Shown: piece after piece, positions 1 through 8,300 of the stretch
Layout of the letters: each line of letters starts with the position of its first letter
How positions within the stretch are numbered: position 1 is the first letter of the stretch
Assembly: GCA_011049465.1 (NCBI GenBank)
Contig: DSBP01000250.1
Span: 1-8,926 of the forward strand
Source: a bacterium
Lineage (GTDB): Bacteria > Oederibacteriota > PGYV01 > DSBP01
Reading direction: 5' to 3'
Length of the DNA: 8,926 nucleotides
The notes under the pieces: generated by a model
What the model saw: only the letters and a program-made list of their open reading frames with translations
The model's database searches: none
What the model was told of the DNA's origin: nothing
Position numbers and translations under genes: made by a program

Positions 1-1
1 A

Positions 2-1489
2 ATGGCCGACGTCACGCTTATAAACCTCAATATGCTTTACCTGCGCTACCGCGCCTTTGTCGAGCGCGAAGTTCATACCCCGCTCGGATGCCTTTACCTT
101 ATTTCAGCGCTTGAGCAGAACGGAATATCCGTTGATTTCAGGGATTACCAGCTCAATGAATACGCGGACCCGTTTCTTTCCGAAAATTTTCTTGATTTCA
201 TAAAAGGCTCGGCGGATATAATCGGTTTCTCCTGCATGGCAAATCTCCTGCCATTTACGCTGCTTATGATGAAGGCCGTCAGGGAAAAGTATCCTGAAAA
301 GACGCTCGTACTCGGCGGAGTCGGGCCAAAGGCTGTCGAGCGGAAAATAATGGAGAGATTTGATTATGTCGATATTATAGGAAAGGGTGAGGGCGAGATT
401 TATGTGCCGGAACTGATTAAGGCGCTTAAAGAAGGATGCCGGCTTTCGGGGGTTCCCGGCATCTTCTACAGGGAATCGGGCATGATTAAGGAAAACCCGA
501 GGCCGGAAAGGATATCGTCGCTTGACGAACTGCCGCTTCCCGCGTTTGGCCGCATAGACCTGCGCAGATACAAGGGTTATAATGTCCTGACATCGAGGGG
601 GTGCATATACAAGTGCACATTCTGCTCTGTCGCGCCGGTATGGGATCACACCGCGTATTTTCGCTCAAGCGCTTCAATAATAGACGAGATGGCAGTTCTT
701 CACGGGAAGACAGGGCAGGAGATGTTTCTTTTTCAGGACGAGTTTTTTCTTTCCGGAAAGGAGCGCGCCAAAGAGTTCTGCCTTGCGCTGAAGAAAAGGC
801 GGCTTGGGCTGAAGTGGAAGGCGTTCGGAAGGATAAACCTCGTGGATGAGGAGTTGATGGAGATGATGGCGGACGCGGGATGTATTGAGCTGCGTTTCGG
901 CGTTGAGTCGGGTTCAAACAGGATTTTAAGGGAGGTCCGCAAGGAGTTTTCCGCTGCTGATGTCATAGATGTGGTGCCGAAGGCTGCGAAAATATTCCCA
1001 AGGACGGACGCCTTTTATGTCTGGGGTTTCCCGTTTGAGTCCATGGCTGACTTTCACGAGTCTGTTTTCCAGATGGTGAGTTTCCGCTCAATGGGCGTGA
1101 GGATACTTCCATCGCTTCTTTGCTACCTGCCGCAGACCCAAATATATGAGGAGTGGAAGGAACGGGCCGAGTTTGAGTTTTTTCCGGAACTCATTCCCGA
1201 GTATGTGCTTACCGGGCATGAACTGTGCAGGTATCCGAATGTGGAGATGGATCCCAAATATTCCGGCATATTCGGGTTCATAAGGGAAAATCCGGACATA
1301 TTCACCGGCTTCTTTCTTACCGATATAAAGGGGAACGTGCTGCCAAAACTCGGGGTTATGAAGAAATTCGGGTTTTATCCGGATAACGCGGCAGAGGAAG
1401 GGACAGAATCCTGCGGCGCGCATTCCGCCAGGGTTCCCGGGGCATCGGCTGTAATAACAGGAACCGACACGCCGAACCGGTGTGATTAA
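2..1489 (+). CDS. B12-binding-type radical SAM protein, substrate unknown
   Basis: This is a 495-residue radical SAM enzyme of the cobalamin-binding-domain class (the BchE / HpnJ / P-methylase type of architecture). Visible features, in order, are an N-terminal Rossmann-like region with a PLGCLYL segment near residue 28, GFSC near 75, GGVGP at 105-109 and GKGEGE at 127-132. The [4Fe-4S] cluster motif CxxxCxxC follows at C201, C205 and C208 (TSRGCIYKCTFC), and the SAM-contacting GVESGS at 300-305. I do not see the classical DxHxxG cobalamin-ligand motif. Many proteins of this class lack it, so actual B12 binding is uncertain. Family members do radical methylations, cyclisations or other rearrangements in anaerobes, and the substrate cannot be read from the sequence. 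The ATG lies one base inside the window, so its ribosome site is not visible and a slightly longer N-terminus cannot be excluded. The N-terminus does align with a normal family start. The next gene begins 6 bases after its stop. Confidence 0.88.
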   Translation: MADVTLINLNMLYLRYRAFVEREVHTPLGCLYLISALEQNGISVDFRDYQLNEYADPFLSENFLDFIKGSADIIGFSCMANLLPFTLLMMKAVREKYPEKTLVLGGVGPKAVERKIMERFDYVDIIGKGEGEIYVPELIKALKEGCRLSGVPGIFYRESGMIKENPRPERISSLDELPLPAFGRIDLRRYKGYNVLTSRGCIYKCTFCSVAPVWDHTAYFRSSASIIDEMAVLHGKTGQEMFLFQDEFFLSGKERAKEFCLALKKRRLGLKWKAFGRINLVDEELMEMMADAGCIELRFGVESGSNRILREVRKEFSAADVIDVVPKAAKIFPRTDAFYVWGFPFESMADFHESVFQMVSFRSMGVRILPSLLCYLPQTQIYEEWKERAEFEFFPELIPEYVLTGHELCRYPNVEMDPKYSGIFGFIRENPDIFTGFFLTDIKGNVLPKLGVMKKFGFYPDNAAEEGTESCGAHSARVPGASAVITGTDTPNRCD

Positions 1490-1495
1490 GAGTGG

Positions 1496-1942
1496 ATGAA
1501 ACGGCCGGGCAGGCGGGTGATGGATATCATGGATTCGTGCAGGGACTGCGTCTTCATAACGCACACAGGGGAAGGTTACGCGAGGGCAAGGACAATGAAC
1601 AAACTGCAGGACAATGACAGAAGCGGTGGGATTATGTGGTTCGCGACCGACAGGAAATCAAGGAAGGCGAAAGAGATAAAGGCCAACCCCCGTACAACCC
1701 TCTTTTTCACGCATGCAGGCACGCATGACCATGTCTGCGTGTTCGGCGTATCAGCAATAGCCGCGGAACCGGAGGTAAAAGAGCGGTTCTGGAAAGACGA
1801 GTGGAGCAGGTACTGGAAGGGAGGGCCGCAGGACCCTGATTATGTCCTGGTTAAATTTATTCCGGAAAAAGGCGAGTTTTTCTTTAATGAAGAGGCGCAA
1901 ACAGGGGTGATTGATTTTAAGGCAGGCAGGGAAGCCGGTTAA
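1496..1942 (+). CDS. Pyridoxamine 5'-phosphate oxidase-like flavin-binding split-barrel protein
   Basis: This is a 148-residue protein of the PNPOx-like split-barrel superfamily, closest in pattern to the general stress protein 26 / Pyrid_ox_like group. Diagnostic stretches are VFITHTGEGYARARTM near the N-terminus, GGIMWFATDRKSRKAKEI (residues about 43-60), the NPRTTLFF strand, and GGPQDPDYVLVKFIPEKGEFF near the end. The last matches the family pattern of a G-x-x-DP loop followed by a strand ending at an acidic-aromatic pair. Such proteins are cytoplasmic and usually dimeric. They bind FMN, or sometimes F420 or heme. Length is normal for the group and no true PNP oxidase activity is implied. 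The ATG at 1496 has only a weak purine-rich site (AAGAGTGG). An ATG at 1520, preceded by AGGCGGG, would remove eight basic residues and is a good alternative start. The 6-base gap suggests co-transcription with the radical SAM gene. Confidence 0.82.
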   Translation: MKRPGRRVMDIMDSCRDCVFITHTGEGYARARTMNKLQDNDRSGGIMWFATDRKSRKAKEIKANPRTTLFFTHAGTHDHVCVFGVSAIAAEPEVKERFWKDEWSRYWKGGPQDPDYVLVKFIPEKGEFFFNEEAQTGVIDFKAGREAG

Positions 1943-1987
1943 AATTTTGAATCTGTAATCTGCAGGTGAGCCGCGGATCTGTTTTAA

Positions 1988-2082
1988 CTATAAAATATCA
2001 AATACAAATCATCTACAAGTTTCATTCCTTAAAGTTGATGTTGAAAAAAAGCGATAAAACGCCTATAATATCAATTACAAAT
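1988..2082. repeat. Imperfect direct repeat pair in the promoter spacer
   Basis: Two copies of an AT-rich motif lie 75 bases apart. Copy one is 1988-2009 and copy two is 2063-2082. Both begin CTATAA and end TACAAAT. The 16-base cores AATATCAAATACAAAT (1994-2009) and AATATCAATTACAAAT (2067-2082) differ at one base, and copy one has two extra A before the core. Copy two overlaps the -10 box of the promoter for the downstream helicase gene. In addition ACAAGT at 2015-2020 and ACTTGT at 2083-2088 are inverted relative to each other. The repeat could be a pair of operator sites, a duplicated promoter remnant, or chance in AT-rich DNA. The spacing and overlap with the promoter favour a regulatory role, but this is inference. 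Confidence 0.4.
2041..2069 (+). promoter_or_regulatory. Sigma-70-type promoter for the helicase-methyltransferase operon
   Basis: TTGAAA at 2041-2046 and TATAAT at 2064-2069 are separated by 17 bases. This gives a five-of-six -35 box, a perfect -10 box and ideal spacing. Transcription would start near 2076, leaving a leader of about 27 bases before the ATG at 2103. It lies in the only sizeable gene-free stretch of the window (1943-2102), so the cassette is probably transcribed independently of the two genes upstream. I found no strong hairpin followed by a T-run after the upstream gene, so some read-through is possible. Confidence 0.72.
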
Positions 2083-2092
2083 ACTTGTGAAC

Positions 2093-2099
2093 GGGAAGG
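2093..2099 (+). promoter_or_regulatory. Ribosome binding site of the PLD-helicase gene
   Basis: GGGAAGG lies 3 bases before the ATG at 2103. Measured from the GGGA part the spacing is about 6 bases, which is acceptable. It supports the 2103 start, which also gives a family-like N-terminus leading straight into the PLD domain. Confidence 0.5.
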
Positions 2100-2102
2100 T
2101 AT

Positions 2103-5100
2103 ATGAACAGCGATAACAGATTTTTCACAAACGAACCTGGCGCTGATTTACTGGGCAGGTTTAAAAGGGTTCTTGAAGATGCCCGTTTTTTTGACGTAAT
2201 TGTGGGTTATTTTCGCGCGAGCGGATATCACCTTCTTCAGGATCCCATTGAAAAAATCGAGAAGACAAGAATCCTTGTCGGGTTAAACCTTGACAATGAA
2301 CTTTACGAGGCGGTTGTCTGCGGTAATGAAGGGCAGCAGAGGATTGATTTTGAACCGTCCGCAAAGATTAAAAATGAATATGCCGAGAAAACAAAAAAGG
2401 AAATTGAAACATCGCCTGATTCAGTTGAGGTGGAAAAGGGAATAAAACGCCTTATTGCGATGCTGAAGGAAAAACGCGTGGAATTAAGGGCGCACCCTTC
2501 AAGGAATATACACGCAAAGGTCTATATAATACGTTATAAGCAGGATGACAGGGAGTTTGGAACGCTGATAACCGGTTCCAGTAATTTTTCCAAAGCAGGG
2601 CTTGTCGCGAATCACGAATTTAACGTTCAGTTAAAGGACAGGCCCGATATTGAATATGGGCTGGCAAAGTTTGAGGAATTGTGGAAGCAGTCGTGTGATG
2701 TAAGCGCTGACTTTATAAATACGGCCGAGCGGAATACGTGGCTAAATGAAGCCATAACACCATATGAGTTGTATTTAAAAGTTCTTTATGAGTATTTTGA
2801 GGAGGATATAAACCTTCAGTCCTTTGAGCCGGATCTTCCTGGCGGTTTTTTAAACCTTGAGTACCAGAAGCAGGCGGTTGCATCCGCTTATAAAATTCTT
2901 GAGGCGTATAACGGCGTGTTTTTGGCGGATGTTGTAGGATTGGGCAAAACATATATATCTGCCATGCTGGCGCAGCAGCTTGAAGGCAATAAGGTTGTAA
3001 TTTGCCCCCCGGTTCTTATTCCCTACTGGAAACAGACATTTCACGATTTTGGCATAAAAAAATATGAGGTTCATTCCCTGGGAAAGATAAAGGAAATAAA
3101 CAGGGAAAAGGCGGATTATATTTTTATTGACGAGGCGCACAGGTTCAGGAACGAGATAACCCAAAATTACGCGCTTCTACAGGAGTTGTGTTTCGGGAAA
3201 AAAGTGATACTTGTCACAGCCACGCCTTTTAACAACAAGTTTGAGGACATATTATCGCAGTTGAAACTTTTTCAGCCCTCAAAGAAAAGTACCCTTCCGG
3301 GAATTCCCGACCTTGAGGCGTTTTTTGCGGGCTTAAAGAAGCGGCGGGACGCGGTTCTTGACGGTATAAAGAAGGGTGGAAAAAAAGACGCGATAAGGGA
3401 GGCGATAAAAGCCATGGCTGTTGAGGTGAGGGAGAAGGTGTTGAAATATGTTATGGTGAGGCGGACAAGAAAGGAAATAATAGAATATTTTTCCGATGAC
3501 ATAAAAAAACAGGGGCTGTCCTTCCCTGAGGTAAAACAGCCGGAGAGGCTTATATACAGGTTTGACGCGGAAACATCACGGGTGTTCGGGAAGACGCTTG
3601 AACTGCTGAAGAGATTCAATTACTCAAGGTATGTGCCGTATATGTACCTTAAAGCCGGGGTTACGCAGTTTGATTTGCAGCAGCAGATAAATATCAGGGC
3701 ATTTATGAAAGAGATGCTTGTAAAGCGGCTTGAAAGCAGTTTTTATGCATTTAAGATGACTCTGCGGCGGTTTATTGATTCTTATGAAAAGTTTCTGGGG
3801 ATGTTCGGGAAGGGCACTGTTCTTATAGGAAAAAAAGCGGATGTTTACGAACTGCTTGAGGATGATGACGAAGAGGCGCTGTTGCGTGCTATTGAGGAAA
3901 AAGGAGTAAAAAGGTTCAAGGCATCGGATTTTAAGGAAGAATATAGTCCGCTGCTGGAAGCGGATCTGAAACTGCTTAAAGGTATTGAAAATCTCTGGCA
4001 GGGAATAGCCATTGACCCAAAAGTGGAGGAGTTCCTTGATGCGCTGGAAAGTAAAACATTAAAAGGCAAAAAGATGATTATATTTACGGAATCAAGGGAA
4101 ACAGGGCTCTTCCTATACAAAAGAATGAGTACGATATACGGAAGCAGTGTTATGTTTTATTCAAGCATTGACGGCATGCATGACAATATAAAGCATGAGG
4201 TAAAAACAGCAAGGGAAATAATCAGGGCCAATTTTGACCCGAATAATGACAAAAAAGAGGAAAAAATAAAATACCTGATAACCACCGATGTGCTCTCTGA
4301 AGGGATAAACCTGCACAGCGCGAATATAGTTGTCAACTATGACCTGCCATGGAACCCGACAAAAATACTTCAGCGCGTCGGCCGCGTGAACAGGGTAGGC
4401 AGCGGCCACAATGAAATATACATATACAATTTTTTCCCTACGGACGAATCGGAAAAGGAAATCGGGCTTGAGCAGACAATAAAAGCAAAGATTCAGGCAT
4501 TTCACGACACGCTCGGTGATGACGCTAAATACCTGACTGAAGAAGAGGAGGTCGGCTCGCATTCCCTGTTTGGCGATTATATATACAGAAAGCTTAATAA
4601 TACGGATACGTATACAGGCGAGGCAGGAGAGGAAGAGTCAGAGCTTCCATACCTTGCCGCTATCAGGGATATACAGGTAAAAAATCCGGAATTGTTTGAC
4701 AGGGTAAAGCGGCTCCCCAAAAAGGCGAGGAGCGCGAGAAAAAGCGCCCCTGCGGACAAACCCGCGCTTGTTACCTTTTTCAGAAAAGGGAAACTTAAAA
4801 AGTTCTTTATTGCGTCGGCCGGAAGCGCGAAAGAGCTCGTGTTTATGGAGGCGATTAAGCGGTTTAAATGTGAAAAAGCAGAAAAGCGAGGGGTAATAGG
4901 GGATGATTATTATACATTACTTGAGACGAACAAAGATGGTTTTGACACCGCAGTTTTTCAGGGTTATGAGGCAGAGGTAAATTACGCGCCAAGGTCAAAC
5001 GAGCATCAGGTGATGAAGTATTTAAAGGCCGTTATCAATACGGCGGGCGCCTCATTCACCAACGCGGATGAGGAGTATATACAGGCGGTTTTATTCTCAA

Positions 5101-5291
5101 TAGAGCGGGGCGTAATACCGCGGAAGACATTGCAGGAGTTAAAGCGCTTGTTGTATAAGGAAAAGGACCCGTTTAAAGCGCTGCATATCCTTAAAAAGCA
5201 CATCAAAGAATACATGCTTGAGCAGGGAAGCACGTCATCCCGCTCAACAGCCGCAAGGGAAATTATTCTTTCAGGGTATTTTGGAAAGTAG
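2103..5291 (+). CDS. PLD-nuclease / Snf2-HepA-like helicase fusion, probable restriction or defence translocase
   Basis: This 1062-residue protein joins an N-terminal HKD-family domain to a superfamily 2 ATPase, as in the conserved-domain class of PLD domains fused to Snf2-like helicases. The PLD half-motif is H137-x-K139 followed by GSSNFS at 158-163. The position where HxKx4D expects aspartate is R144. Only one HKD copy is present, so an active site would need a dimer. The ATPase begins near EYQKQ (253-257). Walker A is GLGKT (279-283), motif II is DEAH (343-346), motif III is TATP (372-375), and RRTRKE lies near 453-458. The second RecA lobe starts about residue 655, with TDVLSEGIN around 728-736 and arginine-finger motif VI QRVGRVNR at 757-764. 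All ATPase motifs look intact. A charged segment of roughly 190-200 residues separates the lobes, and the last 260 or so residues are unassigned. By analogy it would move along DNA using ATP and cut it. The methyltransferase gene follows after 39 bases, indicating a shared operon and function. GC is lower than in the upstream genes. Confidence 0.88.
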   Translation: MNSDNRFFTNEPGADLLGRFKRVLEDARFFDVIVGYFRASGYHLLQDPIEKIEKTRILVGLNLDNELYEAVVCGNEGQQRIDFEPSAKIKNEYAEKTKKEIETSPDSVEVEKGIKRLIAMLKEKRVELRAHPSRNIHAKVYIIRYKQDDREFGTLITGSSNFSKAGLVANHEFNVQLKDRPDIEYGLAKFEELWKQSCDVSADFINTAERNTWLNEAITPYELYLKVLYEYFEEDINLQSFEPDLPGGFLNLEYQKQAVASAYKILEAYNGVFLADVVGLGKTYISAMLAQQLEGNKVVICPPVLIPYWKQTFHDFGIKKYEVHSLGKIKEINREKADYIFIDEAHRFRNEITQNYALLQELCFGKKVILVTATPFNNKFEDILSQLKLFQPSKKSTLPGIPDLEAFFAGLKKRRDAVLDGIKKGGKKDAIREAIKAMAVEVREKVLKYVMVRRTRKEIIEYFSDDIKKQGLSFPEVKQPERLIYRFDAETSRVFGKTLELLKRFNYSRYVPYMYLKAGVTQFDLQQQINIRAFMKEMLVKRLESSFYAFKMTLRRFIDSYEKFLGMFGKGTVLIGKKADVYELLEDDDEEALLRAIEEKGVKRFKASDFKEEYSPLLEADLKLLKGIENLWQGIAIDPKVEEFLDALESKTLKGKKMIIFTESRETGLFLYKRMSTIYGSSVMFYSSIDGMHDNIKHEVKTAREIIRANFDPNNDKKEEKIKYLITTDVLSEGINLHSANIVVNYDLPWNPTKILQRVGRVNRVGSGHNEIYIYNFFPTDESEKEIGLEQTIKAKIQAFHDTLGDDAKYLTEEEEVGSHSLFGDYIYRKLNNTDTYTGEAGEEESELPYLAAIRDIQVKNPELFDRVKRLPKKARSARKSAPADKPALVTFFRKGKLKKFFIASAGSAKELVFMEAIKRFKCEKAEKRGVIGDDYYTLLETNKDGFDTAVFQGYEAEVNYAPRSNEHQVMKYLKAVINTAGASFTNADEEYIQAVLFSIERGVIPRKTLQELKRLLYKEKDPFKALHILKKHIKEYMLEQGSTSSRSTAAREIILSGYFGK

Positions 5292-5321
5292 GCCCGGGTA
5301 ATAAAACATCACTGACTTTTT

Positions 5322-5328
5322 AGGCGGG
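5322..5328 (+). promoter_or_regulatory. Weak ribosome binding site of the methyltransferase gene
   Basis: AGGCGGG precedes the ATG at 5331, and its AGG core is 6 bases from the start codon. An in-frame TGA at 5313-5315 leaves this ATG as the first possible ATG, GTG or TTG start in that frame. There is no room for another promoter of clear quality in the 39-base gap, so translation probably depends on the operon transcript. Confidence 0.4.
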
Positions 5329-5330
5329 AC

Positions 5331-8300
5331 ATGAACAAGGAACAGGCACAAAAGCTGATACAGGATACATTTGAACAGCCCTATGACGAAGGGCGGTTTT
5401 TATATTTTTGTAAAGAACTGTTAAATAATCTTGACACAGCAAAAAGATTTGATAAGCCGCTGGCAGGCGCATATATAAAAGAGGCGTTCAGGGGTTATAT
5501 ACAAAATTATAAGCGCATAGGCCAGTACATAACCCCGGCTCCGGAAGAAAAGGTTATTGATATTCTGGTTGTCCGCCTGGGAAAAGAATCGTCGCTTGAG
5601 CGCGCGCGGACAATGCAAAGAAACTTTATCGCGGATTATTTAAAGGCAAGAGGATTTAAACACGCCGCGCTTGTGGCTTTCTATACAGACAATCCCTCTG
5701 ATTGGCGTTTTTCGCTTATAAGCATGAATTATCGGTTTGATACGGCAGAGAAAGGAAAGCTGACAGTAAAAGAGGAATTGACGCCCGCGCGGAGATATTC
5801 GTTTCTTGTTGGAGAGAATGAGCCCAATTACACAGCGAAAAAACAGCTCTTGCCCATACTTGAAAACAATGAGAATAATCCCGCGCTGAAAGGGCTTGAG
5901 GAAGCGTTCAGCGTTGAACGCGTCACCGAGGAATTCTTCAAAGATTATCAGAGAATCTTTTTTAAGATACGGAATTATGCCCATAAAAACGGTCTTGATA
6001 TAAAATACGCGCATGAATTCAGCCAGCAGTTCCTGACACGCCTTATGTTTATCTATTTTGTGGATAAAAAGGGGTGGCTGCGTGATACTCCAAAATTCAT
6101 GAGGTGGTATTATGAGGCTTATAAAAAAACAGGGGAAAAGGACAGATTTTATGACAAGTGGTTGAAGGTATTGTTTTTTGAGGCGTTTAATAAACGGTTC
6201 GGAAAAAACGGATATATGCCCGATGATGTGAATGTTTTCCTGAGAAACGCGCCATACCTTAACGGCGGGCTTTTTAAGCGAAATAGAATAGACGAATCAT
6301 TTAAGGGAGTCATAAGTGACCGTATAATTGAAGACATGCTCGGGTTTTTAAACACATATAATTTCACTATAAAAGAAGATATGCCGCTTGATCTTGAGGT
6401 GGCTGTTGACCCGCAGATGATAGGGTATGTGTATGAATCGCTCGCCAATGTGGCTGAGGAAATATATGAGCGTCAGGATTTGGGCATTTTTTATACGCCG
6501 AAAGTGGAAGTTGATTTTATGTGCAGGCGCTCATTGGCCGAATATCTTGTGGGAAAAACCGGGCTTGAAAAGGGCTATATTTACAAATATATTTTTGAAC
6601 CGGACAAAAAAGAGATGATAAAAAAGATGGATGAGGAAACCGCTGAAAGATTGAAAAACGCGCTTGATGAGGTGGCGGTTGTTGACCCTGCCTGCGGAAG
6701 CGGAGTTTTTCTGGTCGGCATGCTGAATATTATCGTGGAGCTTATCAGGCCTCTTTTACTGAAGCTTGGAAGGGATATGACTGATTACCAGTTAAAACGC
6801 AGTATAATAGCGCGCTCGCTTTACGGTGTGGATGTAATGCCGTGGGCGGTCCACTCCGCCGAGCTGCGGCTGTGGCTTGCCTTGATGATAGAGTCGGATT
6901 TGCAGCGGGGTGATTTGCAGTTAACGCCGCTTCTGCCGAATTTAAACTTAAAACTCAGGGTGGGTGATTCGCTTGTTGAAGAAATTGGCGGGGTGTGCCT
7001 GAATCTGCGAAATATGCAGATGTCGCCGGCTTTAAAGAAAAAACTGACCGGGCTAAAGCGGGAAAAAGAAAAATTTTATCACAATGACCCGACAGCGGAG
7101 TTTAAGACAGAAGAAGCGGTAATACAGGAGGAAATCAGGATTTTTGACAAACTTATAGCCGAGCAGATAGAAGGGCTTAACAACGAGCTAAAGAAAACCG
7201 GGACGGATAAAGGTGAGCAGGTAAAACTTTTTGAGACGGGAAGCGAGCAAGAGGAGTTGTTTAGCAAAGAAGAACTGAAAAAGAATATAGAGGAAAAAAA
7301 GCAAAGAATAAAGCAAAAAATAAAGTCGTATTCTGAGATAAAAACGGCATTAAAAGAGAACAAGCCGTTTATATGGGAGATTGATTTCGCCGAAATATTC
7401 GGGGAAAAGGGCGGTTTTGATATAGTGATAGGCAATCCGCCGTATGTGCGCCAGGAAAAGATTGCTCCGCCCAATAAACTGCTGAGAGAAGTGACAGCCG
7501 CTGATAAGAAAGAATATAAGGAAAAACTCCTCGTTTCTGTAAAAAATCACTATCCGCATTTGAAGGGGATAGACAAAAAGAGTGATTTATATGTTTACTT
7601 TTACTTTCACGGTCTTTCGCTGCTTAATAAAACAGGAATTTTTTGTTTCATAACATCAAATTCATGGCTGGATGTGGGATACGGCGCGGAATTACAGGAA
7701 TTCCTGCTTAAAAATGTGCCGGTTCTGGCGATTTATGACAATCAGGCCAAGAGGAGTTTCGCGCATGCGGATGTAAATACGGTAATATCCCTGTTTGGGG
7801 CGCCTGAAAAAACACGGAAAGGCGCGGAAACGGCCGCTCTTGAGAATACCGCAAAGTTTGTGATGTTTAAAAAGCCGTTTGAGGAGGTAATAAACAGGGA
7901 AAATCTGCTTATGATTGATGATGCCGTAGAAGTGGCCAATACGGAATTTTTCAGAGTTTTCCCGAAAAAACAGTCGGATCTGCTTGCCGAGGGGTGGGAG
8001 TTTCCTGAAGATGGGGACGAGGAGGTAAAGAAGGGGTTCGGGTTTAATATTGGGAAATACACGGGGAATAAGTGGGGCGGGAAATACCTGCGCGCACCCG
8101 ATATATATTTTAAGATACTTGAGAAGGGGAAAGGGAAATTAGTCCGGCTGGGTGATATTGCAGAAGTGAGAAGAGGGTTTACTACTGGGGTAAATGAGTT
8201 TTTCTATCTTGAGCCCACAGGCAGAAAAGCCAAGAAGGGCTGTTTGCATGTTAAAAATTCAGCGGGATGGGAAGGTGAGATTGAGGAGGAGTTTTTGAAG

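Noticed and set aside
104..649. A 181-codon minus-strand open frame and other minus-strand frames across genes 1 and 2
   Set aside because: They lie opposite well-supported coding sequence with intact motifs, and their translations look like low-quality shadow protein without recognisable domains.
1943..1990. Possible terminator after the flavoprotein gene (CTGCAG, CCGCGG and AAAATTTT palindromes)
   Set aside because: These are short self-complementary hexamers and octamers that do not form a longer stem followed by T residues.
3845..4120. Minus-strand open frame with a long serine run
   Set aside because: It is the complement of the acidic Asp/Glu-rich segment of the helicase. The serine run is a codon artefact.
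5292..5330. Possible terminator between helicase and methyltransferase genes (CCCG, CGGG and a T-run)
   Set aside because: Only about four base pairs could form around a loop of nearly 30 bases, and the T-run lies inside the loop. It does not have terminator geometry.
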